A stretch of DNA of 64,000 nt from Pseudonocardiaceae bacterium (GTDB lineage Bacteria > Actinomycetota > Actinomycetes > Mycobacteriales > Pseudonocardiaceae), in NCBI GenBank assembly GCA_009379815.1, contig WHSY01000009.1, positions 1 to 64,000 on the forward strand, given 5' to 3'. Each line of letters starts with the position of its first letter. Position 1 is the first letter of the stretch. This document shows, one piece after another, positions 1-8,551 of the stretch. Under the pieces are notes generated by a model. The model searched no databases, was not told the DNA's origin, and worked only from the letters and a program-made list of their open reading frames with translations. The translations under genes and the position numbers were made by a program.

Positions 1-319
1 TCAGCGGCTCGGTTCGCTCGCCGCGGATCACGCCGATGGTGCGGAAGCCGCAGGCGCGCCCGGCGGCGGCCACGGCCCGGATGTGGTTGGAGTACGCGCC
101 GCCGAAGGTCAGCAACGTAATGTGCCCCTGCCGCTGCGCTGCGAGGAGATTGTGCTCGAGCTTGCGCCACTTGTTGCCGGGGATCTCTGGGTCGATCAGG
201 TCGTCGCGCTTGAGCAACAACCGCAATCGCCGCTCTTTGAGCCGGGGATCGTTGTGCTCCTGCACGGGAGTCGGTAGCCGCTCGGCGATCCGAGCGGACA
301 GCTCCCACGTTGCCGACAC
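1..319 (-). CDS. PLP-dependent D-cysteine desulfhydrase / ACC deaminase family protein (N-terminal part)
   Basis: Translating the minus strand gives a frame that stays open to the left edge, so only the N-terminal third is present. It reads LPTPVQEHNDPRLKERR, then LLLKRDDLIDPEIPGNKWRK and later LLTFGGAYSNHIRAVAA. These are hallmarks of the fold-type II PLP enzymes that include 1-aminocyclopropane-1-carboxylate deaminase and D-cysteine desulfhydrase. The lysine in GNKWRKLE is the expected Schiff-base lysine, and the SNH of AYSNH is the usual cofactor-phosphate and substrate region. The GTG at 319 is the start I chose, but no clear ribosome site precedes it and the frame is open slightly further upstream. 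Substrate cannot be decided from this fragment. Confidence 0.75.
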   Translation of the reverse strand, partial: MSATWELSARIAERLPTPVQEHNDPRLKERRLRLLLKRDDLIDPEIPGNKWRKLEHNLLAAQRQGHITLLTFGGAYSNHIRAVAAAGRACGFRTIGVIRGERTEPL

Positions 320-380
320 GTACCGACTGTAGGCCGCGCCTGCTACGCGACGGGCGGAGGCGCTTGTTGCCAGCGCCCGT

Positions 381-427
381 CGGTTGGTTGGCTGTCAGAT
401 CGACCAACCGAGCATCTCCGGCTCGGT
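381..427. promoter_or_regulatory. Pair of inverted repeats upstream of the IetAS-like pair
   Basis: Two adjacent hairpin-forming repeats lie in the gap before the AAA ATPase gene: CGGTTGG at 381-387 pairs with CCAACCG at 404-410, and ACCGAG at 408-413 pairs with CTCGGT at 422-427. They could be an operator or, less likely, a terminator. No T-run follows. The role is inferred from position only. Confidence 0.3.
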
Positions 428-490
428 GAAGTGTCAGACTGGTCCGTCAGAGTTCATGGCAAGGCTTGCCGGACGGCGCGGAGGTGAGCG

Positions 491-1495
491 ATGGCTCGTG
501 GTGACCAGCTCCGCCGCTTGTTCGCCAGCTACGGGAACTCCGACGACGCGGGCTTCCGCAAGGCGGCGAACGAGTTGATCGCCGACGAGCGCAACAAGAA
601 TCACCGCCTGCTCGCTGCCGAGCTCGAGCACGAGCTCAACTCGGCGCAGCGCCCCGGCGTGAGCCAGCCGCTGACCCTGCGTCCCCTTCCCAAGGGCCGC
701 GACGACCGGCCACTGATACGGCTGTCCAAGCCCCAGCGCGAACTCGCCGAGCTCGTACTGGCCCCGTCGGTGCGGACGGTGATCGACGAGGTCGTCGCAG
801 AGAACAGTTCGCGAGCAGCGCTCACGAGCCATGGCCTCCATCCGCGGCAGCGGCTGCTCATGACAGGGCCACCTGGCACCGGCAAGAGCGCGAGCGCGCA
901 CGCCATCGCCGCCGAGCTCAGTCTGCCCGTCGCGACCGCATCGCTGGCCGCGATGACGTCGTCCTTCCTCGGCGACACAGCGAAGAACATCGAAGCCGTC
1001 GTCCGATTGGCTGAACAGACCCCGTGCGTCGTGCTGTTCGACGAGTTCGACGTGCTGGGTCAGGAGCGGGGGCAGACCGGGGATCACGGCGAGATGCGGC
1101 GGGTCGCTGCCACCGTGTTGCAGCTGCTCGAAGAGATGCACGGCGAGTCGATTTTCATCGCTACCACCAACCGTCCGCAGCACCTCGACACCGCTGTGTG
1201 GCGGCGCTTCGACGAGCTCATCGGCTTCGATCGGCTCAATCAGACGCAGCGGGCTGAGCTGATCTCGCTGAAGCTCCGTGCGGTCCGTACCGGTTTGTCG
1301 GCTCGGCAGTGGGCGCGGACATTGAGCTGGCTGACGCCGGCGGAGGTCGAGTTGGTGTGCGTCGATGCGATGCGACGGATGGTGCTCGGGGGGCAGGATG
1401 CGGTCGATGACTCGATGATGAAGGCGGCCTTTCACCAGATGCGACGGCGTCGGGCGCTGCTCAGCGTCGCTGCTCCAAGCGGGCATGATGACTAG
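491..1495 (+). CDS. ietA: AAA+ ATPase of an IetAS-like anti-phage pair
   Basis: A 334-residue single-domain AAA+ ATPase. Walker A is GPPGTGKS at about residues 126-133, Walker B VVLFDEFD at about 180-187, and a sensor-1 IATTNRP with a following WRRFDELI arginine region is clear. A roughly 120-residue helical N-terminal region precedes the ATPase core. The ATG at 491 has a strong GGAGGTGA site five bases upstream. The next gene, in the same direction after 65 bp, is a subtilisin-like protease. An AAA ATPase followed by a subtilase is the arrangement of the IetAS defence system, in which the ATPase is thought to control the protease. Assignment to IetA rests on this pairing and domain order; I could not run a family search. 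Confidence 0.75.
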   Translation: MARGDQLRRLFASYGNSDDAGFRKAANELIADERNKNHRLLAAELEHELNSAQRPGVSQPLTLRPLPKGRDDRPLIRLSKPQRELAELVLAPSVRTVIDEVVAENSSRAALTSHGLHPRQRLLMTGPPGTGKSASAHAIAAELSLPVATASLAAMTSSFLGDTAKNIEAVVRLAEQTPCVVLFDEFDVLGQERGQTGDHGEMRRVAATVLQLLEEMHGESIFIATTNRPQHLDTAVWRRFDELIGFDRLNQTQRAELISLKLRAVRTGLSARQWARTLSWLTPAEVELVCVDAMRRMVLGGQDAVDDSMMKAAFHQMRRRRALLSVAAPSGHDD

Positions 1496-1560
1496 CCGAT
1501 TCGGCTGATCTTTCCCGGCCTTCGCACCCCTGCCGTCACTGTCCGGGTAGGCCGGGTCAC

Positions 1561-3942
1561 ATGACGCAACTGTCGTTGGACGGCGGCCGCGAGCACGCGC
1601 ACCTCCGGCTCGCGCGCGCTCTCGACCCGTTGCCGCGTCGGATGGTGTCAAGCGGCGGTGATCGCGGTCGTGCTTACCCGGACCACCGCTCCCATGCGAG
1701 GGACCTGGCGAACCAACTCGCCGGCATCCGCGATCGGCACCGCTCGAGAGCCCCGGTGCTCGGAATCAAGCCCGACCTCGTGATGGTCATCGAGTTCAAC
1801 CAGAAGGTCGTCCACCTCGTCGAGGCTGTCGAGCAAGCCGGGCTTCGCGTCCTCGACGCGACCGGGCTGCGCACCCTTGCCGCCTTCTCCAGTGACCCAG
1901 AGCTGGCCGGCTTCGAAAATCGACGTCGCGCCTACGAGACCGAGGTGACGGAGAAGGGCGTGCCGCGGCACAACGACCTGTTCGACGCGATCGAGTCCGT
2001 CCGGCCGCTGGAGGCTCGCGATGTACTCGACGAAGACGTCGCTCGCCGTCTCGATACGGCGGTGCTCGATGAACTGCTCCGCGTCGACATCGAGTGCTGG
2101 TGCACTGAGGACAAGGACGACACGGAGCGGCGGCACGACGACACGCTTGCCGCACTCGACGCGGCGGGGGCGACCGTGTTGGACCGCACCTGCCGATATG
2201 CGGCAGGGCTGTCGCTCGTCCGGGCAGACGTACCTGCCGGAAGACTGCGGGAGGTCGTGAGCACCGAGCGGATCAGCCGGGTGTCGCTGCTACCCCGGCC
2301 GCTGCTGAGCCACCCCGAAGTCGTCCGGTGGTCCGTGGACGAGTTGCCTGTGGTCCTCCCGCCTCAGGAACACGCCGCGGTGGTGGCGGTCATCGATTCC
2401 GGCATACAGGCCGGCAACCCGCTACTCGCACCGGCTGTCGCCGAGGCGCTGAGCGCCGTCCCGGAGATCCCCGACGGCTCCGACGAAACCGGCCACGGCA
2501 GTCTCGTGGCCAGCCTGGCGCTGTATGGATCTCTCGAGGGCAGGCTCGACCGGCGGGAAATGGTGCGTGCCGCGGGCACGCTGCTCGGCATCCGTGTGCT
2601 CGACGCCGGAGGCAACTTCGTCGACGACCGCCTATGGCAGCGCCAGGTAGAGGATGCGCTCGAACTGGCTGTCGCTCACGGTGCACGGGTCGTCAACCTG
2701 TCCATCGGAGATCCGAGACACCCGTACCGCCCACCTGCGCCGACGGCGATCGCGTCGGTACTGGATGGCATCGCTCGCGAGCACGACGTCGTACTGGTGG
2801 TGAGCGCGGGCAACGTCCACTGGGAGGATCCGCCCGGTTCCGACTACGCGCGCTGGTCGCTCGCGGCGGACGAGACCGGGCTCGCGCCCCCGGCGATGTC
2901 TGCCATCGCGCTGACCGTCGGCGCTCTCGTGGCGGACGGCGAGCAGGGCATGCGGCCGGCCAGGGAGAGCGTGGCGGTACGAGCCGTGGGGCGTCCGGGG
3001 ACGCCGAGTCCGGTGAGCCGCACCGGCCCCGGCATCGAGCACGCGATCAAGCCCGAACTCTGCGCTCCCGGTGGTACGTACGTCTACGATTCCGATCAGC
3101 GCCGGATCCGTGCTGATCACGCTGCCGGCAAGATCGTCGGAGCGGCCGGAGGACGACCGGATGCCTTGCTCGCTACGGACACCGGGACCAGCTTCGCCGC
3201 ACCGTTGGTGACGCACGCCGCTCTCCGAGTGTTCGGCCGCTACCCGCAGCTGTCGGCGCGTGCGGTGCGCGCGCTCGTCCTCGCGTCGGTGAGGGCGGTC
3301 CCCTGCATCGTCGAAGGGGAGAGCGAGAACCACGCGGTCAAGGCGCAGCGCCACCTCAGTGGCTTCGGCCGAGTCGACGCCGAGCGAGCGGAGCATTCCA
3401 CCGACCATCGGGTCGTGCTGCTCGCCGAGGAGCAGCTGTTGCCGGACCAGGTGCACTTCTACACGGTGCCGGTGCCCAGCGCGTTCTTCCGGCCAGGACG
3501 CAAGGACCTCAACGTGGCGCTCGCCTTCGATCCCGCAACACGGGCGACCCGCCTGACGTACCTGGCCAGCCGCATGTCGGCCTTCGTCTACCGCGGGGTC
3601 TCGGTAGACGACGTCAGCACCAAGTTCGCGGCGTCACAGGGCGAACCACCGGACACACTGGACAGCCGCAAAGTCGACCTGTCGCCCTCCGACACCGACC
3701 GGCTACTGGGGGCGAACCAGGCCGCAAGCAAGCATTGGACCCGGAGCTGGAATCCAGACGAGCATGACGAGCTGGTCATCGTCGTGCGCAGCACCAATCG
3801 GTGGGCCGCCCCCGACCAGCCGCAGCCGTACGCGCTCACCGTCGTTCTCGAGGCTGTAGAAGACATGCTCACGCTCTACAACGAGCTGCAGGTGCACTTC
3901 GAAGCACTAGCCGAGGTGGAGCCGGAGATCGAGATCCGCTGA
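1561..3942 (+). CDS. ietS: Subtilisin-like S8 serine protease, IetS-like
   Basis: A 793-residue protein with a long N-terminal region (about 270 residues) followed by a complete S8 peptidase domain. The catalytic triad is visible as D279 (VAVIDSGIQ), H312 (DETGHGSLVAS) and S544 (TGTSFAAPLV). About 230 residues follow the catalytic serine. There is no signal peptide or membrane segment, so it should act in the cytoplasm, as expected for a defence protease rather than a secreted subtilase. Large N-terminal and C-terminal extensions around the S8 core fit the IetS partner of AAA ATPases. The start at 1561 has only a weak ribosome site, but the reading frame begins there. With the preceding ATPase gene it forms a two-gene operon. 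The target of proteolysis is unknown. Confidence 0.75.
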   Translation: MTQLSLDGGREHAHLRLARALDPLPRRMVSSGGDRGRAYPDHRSHARDLANQLAGIRDRHRSRAPVLGIKPDLVMVIEFNQKVVHLVEAVEQAGLRVLDATGLRTLAAFSSDPELAGFENRRRAYETEVTEKGVPRHNDLFDAIESVRPLEARDVLDEDVARRLDTAVLDELLRVDIECWCTEDKDDTERRHDDTLAALDAAGATVLDRTCRYAAGLSLVRADVPAGRLREVVSTERISRVSLLPRPLLSHPEVVRWSVDELPVVLPPQEHAAVVAVIDSGIQAGNPLLAPAVAEALSAVPEIPDGSDETGHGSLVASLALYGSLEGRLDRREMVRAAGTLLGIRVLDAGGNFVDDRLWQRQVEDALELAVAHGARVVNLSIGDPRHPYRPPAPTAIASVLDGIAREHDVVLVVSAGNVHWEDPPGSDYARWSLAADETGLAPPAMSAIALTVGALVADGEQGMRPARESVAVRAVGRPGTPSPVSRTGPGIEHAIKPELCAPGGTYVYDSDQRRIRADHAAGKIVGAAGGRPDALLATDTGTSFAAPLVTHAALRVFGRYPQLSARAVRALVLASVRAVPCIVEGESENHAVKAQRHLSGFGRVDAERAEHSTDHRVVLLAEEQLLPDQVHFYTVPVPSAFFRPGRKDLNVALAFDPATRATRLTYLASRMSAFVYRGVSVDDVSTKFAASQGEPPDTLDSRKVDLSPSDTDRLLGANQAASKHWTRSWNPDEHDELVIVVRSTNRWAAPDQPQPYALTVVLEAVEDMLTLYNELQVHFEALAEVEPEIEIR

Positions 3943-3989
3943 TCGGTGCTCAACGGCCTGGCGCCGTGCAGCATCCGCCACCCGTGCCT

Positions 3990-4172
3990 TCACCACAGAT
4001 GCTCGGCACGCAGCGCGACCTCGCGATCGACGTCCGGCGCGCCTTCCTTAGCGCGGATTTCCGCGTAGCTCATCCGGGGCAAGCTCCCTGGCGCGAATAT
4101 TCCCGAGCCGCTCGCTGAGGCGTCGTTGACCTGGGAAGACGTAGACACAGTGGTCGCCTCTCGCCTGACCAT
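3990..4172 (-). CDS. Small hypothetical protein
   Basis: A 60-residue open frame starting MVRREATTVSTSS and ending EVALRAEHLW. The ATG at 4172 is preceded by CAGGAGA about ten bases upstream, a good ribosome site, and the C-terminal half (MSYAEIRAKEGAPDVDRE) is hydrophilic and helical-looking. It lies convergent to the protease gene in an otherwise empty 400-bp gap and its upstream region is richer in A and T than the surroundings. I do not recognise the family. It could be an antitoxin-sized regulator, or a chance frame. Confidence 0.4.
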   Translation of the reverse strand: MVRREATTVSTSSQVNDASASGSGIFAPGSLPRMSYAEIRAKEGAPDVDREVALRAEHLW

Positions 4173-4354
4173 ATTGCTGCGATTCTCCTGATAAATCACA
4201 CGCCTGCAAGTCGTTATCGTGTCGTGACCCTTGCCGTCAGCTCGCTGCAACCCACCTCTGACCAGGTCAGATGTGCCCGACGGGCGGCAGCGGCAGCGTC
4301 TGCGGCCTCAGGGGGTCCACCAGGAGGGCCCTACTGGCCTGGTAGAACTCCGGT

Positions 4355-5055
4355 GTGGCAAGCGGATCACCACAACGCGACCGGGCGGAATCCTTCACCG
4401 CGCCCGACCAGGTCAACCATCGCCGCTACGAGGCGCTGCGCGGGTTCTTCGTCGACGGGCTGACCCACGCCCAGGCCGGGGAACGCTTCGGCTACACCCG
4501 CTGGGCGATGGTCAACCTGGTGCGCGAGTACCGGGCCGGGCGCCTGGAGCTGTTCGCCCCGCCCCGGCGCCCCGGCCCACCGCCGGGGACAACCCCGGCC
4601 AAGGACCGCGCCCGCGCCCGGGTGATCGAACTACGCCGGGACGGCTTGTCGACCTATGAGATCTCCGCGCGGCTGGCCGCCGAAGGCACCCCGCTCAACC
4701 GCACCAGCGTGGGTGAGATCCTGGCCGAGGAAGGGTTCGGGCGCCTGCTGCGCCACCCGGCCGAGCAGGCCAGCACCGCGGTGTCCACCGCCGGCCGCGA
4801 CACCCGGCTCCCCAAGACCGCGGCACTGGACTTCGCCACCTGGCCGGCCCGGCTCGACACCGGCAAGGCCGGACTGCTGCTGCTGATACCCGACCTGCCC
4901 TCGACCTGCCCGCCCTCATCACTGCGGCCGGCTATCCCGGCACCCGCGTCGTGCCGGCCACCTCGTGGCTGCTGTCGCTGCTGGCGTTGAAACTGACCCG
5001 GACCCGGCGGGTCTCCCACGTCGATGACCTGCTGCTGACCGACCCCGCCGCGGAT
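4355..5055 (+). pseudogene. Transposase remnant with N-terminal helix-turn-helix (actinobacterial DDE type)
   Basis: The first 180 residues contain two helix-turn-helix stretches (FVDGLTHAQAGERFGYTR and LRRDGLSTYEISARLAAEG), then EEGFGRLLRHP and FATWPARLDTGKAGLLLLIP. This is the layout of the N-terminal part of a common actinobacterial transposase. At about 4896 the frame shifts by one base: the continuation (PALITAAGYPGTRVVPATSW, then LALKLTRTRRVSHVDDLLL) is in another frame. Homology stops near 5055, where an opposite-strand gene begins in mid-sequence. The catalytic DDE part is gone, so it cannot be active. No terminal inverted repeats or target duplication were found. Confidence 0.7.
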
Positions 5056-5364
5056 CCAGAGTTCGGATGGTGCTCTCCGCGCGAGCGTCGGGGCGCCGCG
5101 GGTGCCCGGTGCGGGCAGTTCGAGCAGCGCGGCGATGACGTCGGCGGTGGACCCGGCCTGGTGCCAGACCACCGCGGGATGGTCCTCGTCGCGGCAGCGG
5201 GCGGCCAGCGCATCGTGCTCGTCGCAGATCAGCACCGTCTCGATGTGACCGGCGCGGACGCGGGTGGCCTGCACGGCGACGATCTCGCCGTGCTCGTCGC
5301 AGTGCAGGGTGCCGGTGAACCCGGCGCGGACCAGGTCGCGCACGCGGTCGAGGGACTGGCTCAT
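4654..5364 (-). pseudogene. Small actinobacterial hypothetical protein, copy 1, with its C-terminus overrun by the transposase remnant
   Basis: From ATG 5364 the product begins MSQSLDRVRDLVRAGFTG and contains VRAGHIETVLICDEHDALAA and EDHPAVVWHQAGSTADVIAA. It is clearly paralogous to the complete 111-residue protein at 24514-24849. Similarity ends at SELW (near 5056), exactly where the opposite-strand transposase remnant ends. Beyond that the frame continues 130 residues antisense to the transposase, so the original end was probably lost. The start overlaps a TGA in ATGA, as in copy 2, suggesting coupling to an upstream frame. Function unknown; the family has no visible catalytic or metal motif. 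Confidence 0.55.
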
Positions 5365-5770
5365 GCCGGCCGTGCCCGGTGGCTGCGCGAGTGGCGGCGG
5401 GCGCCGGGGTGAGGAGCTGCGCCCGCCGCCACCCGCGCGCGGACGGGCTGCGGGGAGAGGTCGCGGCGCAGCCGGGTCAGGGCCGTGCCTGCGGGTGTTG
5501 CGGCCGGTCCACCGTCCGGTGTGGTCGGTGACCGCGCCGCAGGCGCAGTGATAGGTACCGGTCAGCACCCCGCGGTCGCGGAACAGCCTCACGGTCTGCG
5601 GCCGGCAGGAGTGCCACCGGCACGGGACGCGCGCCGTGTGCCACTGGATCCCGTGCCGGTGCCGGACGGTGGTGTCCCGCTGTCAGGGATCCAGGTTTGT
5701 GCGCGAACCGGCGCCGTGTGGTTCTTCCTGTCTCGACGTGGCATGTCGCCAGGCAAGCGACTCACCGCGC
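5365..5770. other. Scar region: decayed upstream partner and an open frame with a cysteine-pair motif
   Basis: No intact gene is visible here. On the minus strand, in frame with copy 1, an open frame reaches back to about 5681 and encodes PCRWHSCRPQ followed by YHCACGAVTDHTGRW, which looks like a small zinc-ribbon. It has only the GTG at 5592 as a start. In the frame ending in the ATGA of copy 1, only the last 25 residues or so (ending RSHRARPA) resemble the upstream partner of copy 2 (RSHRARS); a stop follows further upstream. This looks like the remains of a small operon. Confidence 0.35.
5391..5432 (-). repeat. Perfect 13-bp inverted repeat (hairpin) upstream of copy 1
   Basis: GTGGCGGCGGGCG at 5391-5403 is the exact reverse complement of CGCCCGCCGCCAC at 5420-5432, with a 16-base loop. 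An equivalent hairpin with the same loop length and a shared CGGGGTGA in the loop lies upstream of copy 2 at 24875-24912. The stems differ by one C:G to T:A exchange that keeps the pair. It sits 27 bases before the start codon at 5364. Confidence 0.55.
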
Positions 5771-6034
5771 GGGCTCGACATCGAGGTCACAGGACTCGTC
5801 GGCATCTACTCCGACCCACGCCACGTCATCGCCTACGACGACGGCGAGGTCCGCCAGGAGTTCTCGATCTGCATTCGCGCCCGCCCGGTTGCCGGTCGGG
5901 TCACGCCCAGCAGCGAGTCGAAGCAGGTCACCTGGTTCGAGCCCCACCGGCTCGACGTGCTGAGCATCCACCCAGCCGTGAGGCTGCGGATCGACCACGG
6001 CCCGCATCGCGGGAAGGAACCGTACCTCAGCTGA
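5771..6034 (+). pseudogene. C-terminal fragment of a NUDIX hydrolase
   Basis: The frame reads GLDIEVTGLVGIYSDPRHVI, then AYDDGEVRQEFSICIRARPV and WFEPHRLDVLSIHPAVRLRI. This is the typical second half of an actinobacterial NUDIX hydrolase. The N-terminal half with the NUDIX box (GX5EX7REUXEEXGU) is missing; the sequence before 5771 does not encode it in any frame. The fragment therefore cannot hydrolyse nucleoside diphosphates and is a leftover of rearrangement next to the transposase scar. Confidence 0.65.
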
Positions 6035-6271
6035 GGTTCGCCGCTCGCTCGATGGCCAGCCGGGACAGCTACATAACGACCCGGAGCAGCATGTCGAGAC
6101 CCTCGCTGAGATGAGCTCGGAGATCGAAAACCGCTGAGCGGCATACTCGATCGATGGTTGTGCCGCCCGTGACCTCGGACCGCCATCGCCTCGTGTCACG
6201 CCGACGCTCCGTAACGGAAGGTGACGCTGCGGCGATGGCTGGGTAGGAACAGCGACAGGGGCGGTACTCGC

Positions 6272-8551
6272 ATGGCCAAGTTGGGCACGATCCTGGATCA
6301 GATCGATGCGGGCTCGATGCTCCTGCCGGAGTTTCAGCGCGGCTACGTCTGGAACCGGGACCAGGTACGGGCGTTGATGCGGTCTATGTACCTCGAGCAC
6401 CCGGTGGGCGCGTTGCTGATCTGGGAGACCGACGGCGGGGGTCACGCGGTCCGCGGTACCGCCGAGGTGACGACCGGGCCCAAGCAGCTGCTCCTCGACG
6501 GGCAGCAGCGTGTGACGACGCTTTACGGCATCGTTCGCGGTCGGCCGCCCTCGTTCTTCGAGGGCGATGCATCGGCCTTCGCCGGCTTGCGGTTCAACGT
6601 CGAGACCGAGGCTTTCCAGTTCTACGCCCCGGTCAAGATGAAGGACGACCCGCTGTGGATCGACGTCACGGCGCTGTTCGTGGACGGGCCCGCATCCCAG
6701 TACGCCCAACTGCACCGGTACCGGCAGGGGCAGCAGAGGTTCGGCGTCTACGTCGAGCGGCTGACCCGGCTGCACAGCATCCTGCAGCGTGAGTTCCACG
6801 CCGAGCGGATCACCGGCGCGGACAAGTCGGTCGACGTGGTCGTCGACATCTTCAACCGCGTCAACTCCGGCGGCACGAAGTTGTCGAAGGGCGATCTGGC
6901 ACTGGCGAAGATCTGCGCCGAGTGGGGCGATGCACGACCGACGATGCGCCAGACCTTGCAGAGCTGGCAGGCCCGCGATTACCACTTCACGCTCGACTGG
7001 CTGTTGCGCAACGTCAACGCCGTCGCCACCGGCCGGGCCTCGTTCTCCGCGCTGGACGAGGTCGACGCCGCTGAGTTCGAGAAGGCGTTGCTGTCGACGA
7101 CGACGCAGGTCGAGTACCTGCTGGGCCTCGCGGGCGGCCGGCTTGGACTCGATCACGACCGCGTGCTCATGGGTCGTTACGCCTTCCCCGTGCTCACCCG
7201 GCTGCTGCACCTGCGTGGCGGCCAGTTCGCCGACGACGCGGAGGCCGATCGGGCCCTGTTCTGGTGCGTCCACGCCGCGCTGCGGGGACGGTTCGCCGGC
7301 TCGACGGAGACCGTTCTCACCAAGGATCTCGAAACGGTCGAGCGCTCAGGCGTGGACGGCCTCATCGCGGCGCTGCGCCGGGCGCGCGGCGGCAACCTGT
7401 CGATCGAGTCCCACGATTTCGAGAGTCTCGGCCGCGGATCCCGCTTCTACCCGTTGCTCTACCTGCTGACCCGGGTCCGAAGCGCGCGCGATCTCGCCTC
7501 GGGCGTGCCGCTCGGCGAGGGGACGGTGGCACTGCAGGTGCACGAGATCTTCCCCAAGGCCCAGCTGTACAAGCACGGCTACTCGCGCAGCGAGGTCAAC
7601 GCCATCGCGAACTTCGCGTTCGTGGTGCCGTCGACGGGCAGCGCGCTTGGTCGGCGGGAACCGGTCGAGTACCTCGGGGAATGCCACCCCGCCGCGCTGC
7701 GATCCCAGTGGATTCCGGACGATCCCGCGCTGTGGCGGCTGGAGAACTACCGGGAGTTCCTGGCCGCTCGCCGTGAATTGCTGGCCGCAGCGGCCAACGA
7801 GTTGCTCGACCAGCTGCAGGGTGGCCGGCTGCCGTGGGCCGGCAGGCTCGCGCCGGTCGCGGTCTCCCCGGGGGACGAGGGGCCGGACGCGAAGGCTGCC
7901 CAGGTGCGCTCGCTGCTCGACGAGCTCGCCGACCTCGGGTACGCCACGCCTGCGGTGGACGCCGAGATCGCCGATCCGGAGACCGGGCGCGTGCTGGCCG
8001 TCGCCGAGGGCTTCTGGCCGGACGGCCTGCAGGTGGGCCAGGGGCCGCCGGTCGTGCTCGAGCTCGATCCGGAGGAGGCCGATCTGGACCGGCTGTCCGA
8101 ACTGGGGTGCGAGGTCTTCACCTCCGTCGACGCGCTGCGCGGCTTCGTGCAGCGACGTAGCCGGGCGGAATCCGGCGAGGCGGGAGACGTCGACCCGCGC
8201 GGGGAGGCGGAGCGAGACGATGAGCCGACAACAGAGCCCGCGACTGCCGACCTGAGCTTCGATCGGGCAGTGCTGGAACTGGTCGACCGGTGCCGCGCCG
8301 AGCTGAGCTACAACCCGCGGTACTTCCGGGTCATGATCACGCAGCACGGCACGCTGGGCGCCGCTCGGCGCCTGCTGGCCGCACCGGCCGTGAGCGACGG
8401 CTTCGTGCGGCTGTGGGAGAAGCAGCGGCTGGATCTCAGCGTGGAGAGCCTGGCCACCGACGAGCGGTTCGCCCACCTGTTCACCGAGCAGGAACAGGCA
8501 ACCGCGCGGCAGCGGCTGGACGACTTCGGCTACGGGCCGGCCGCCGCGTGA
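6272..8551 (+). CDS. DUF262 (GmrSD-like) protein with HNH-like region and extra C-terminal domain
   Basis: A 759-residue protein from ATG 6272 (ACAGGGG upstream; an in-frame GTG at 6221 is less likely). The DUF262 domain is marked by LPEFQRGYVW at residues 18-27 and LLLDGQQRVTTL with DGQQR at 76-80. In GmrS-type proteins this is the ParB/Srx-like nucleotide-dependent part. In the middle the sequence VHEIFPKAQL with a downstream NAIANFAFV resembles the His-Me (DUF1524/HNH) nuclease motif of GmrD. The last 90 residues (YNPRYFRVM, GAARRLLAAP, ARQRLDDFGY) form a separate domain that I have seen described only as a tail on other defence proteins. It probably acts as a type IV-like restriction nuclease. 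Its 3' end overlaps the convergent helicase gene by 22 bp. Confidence 0.7.
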   Translation: MAKLGTILDQIDAGSMLLPEFQRGYVWNRDQVRALMRSMYLEHPVGALLIWETDGGGHAVRGTAEVTTGPKQLLLDGQQRVTTLYGIVRGRPPSFFEGDASAFAGLRFNVETEAFQFYAPVKMKDDPLWIDVTALFVDGPASQYAQLHRYRQGQQRFGVYVERLTRLHSILQREFHAERITGADKSVDVVVDIFNRVNSGGTKLSKGDLALAKICAEWGDARPTMRQTLQSWQARDYHFTLDWLLRNVNAVATGRASFSALDEVDAAEFEKALLSTTTQVEYLLGLAGGRLGLDHDRVLMGRYAFPVLTRLLHLRGGQFADDAEADRALFWCVHAALRGRFAGSTETVLTKDLETVERSGVDGLIAALRRARGGNLSIESHDFESLGRGSRFYPLLYLLTRVRSARDLASGVPLGEGTVALQVHEIFPKAQLYKHGYSRSEVNAIANFAFVVPSTGSALGRREPVEYLGECHPAALRSQWIPDDPALWRLENYREFLAARRELLAAAANELLDQLQGGRLPWAGRLAPVAVSPGDEGPDAKAAQVRSLLDELADLGYATPAVDAEIADPETGRVLAVAEGFWPDGLQVGQGPPVVLELDPEEADLDRLSELGCEVFTSVDALRGFVQRRSRAESGEAGDVDPRGEAERDDEPTTEPATADLSFDRAVLELVDRCRAELSYNPRYFRVMITQHGTLGAARRLLAAPAVSDGFVRLWEKQRLDLSVESLATDERFAHLFTEQEQATARQRLDDFGYGPAAA

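Noticed and set aside
434-1651. Long minus-strand frame opposite the AAA ATPase (405 residues)
   Set aside because: Histidine-, arginine- and proline-rich shadow of the plus-strand gene without domain features; the same holds for many other long opposite frames, such as 5762-7273, 7346-9655, 18985-20472, 26546-28276 and 47525-49384.
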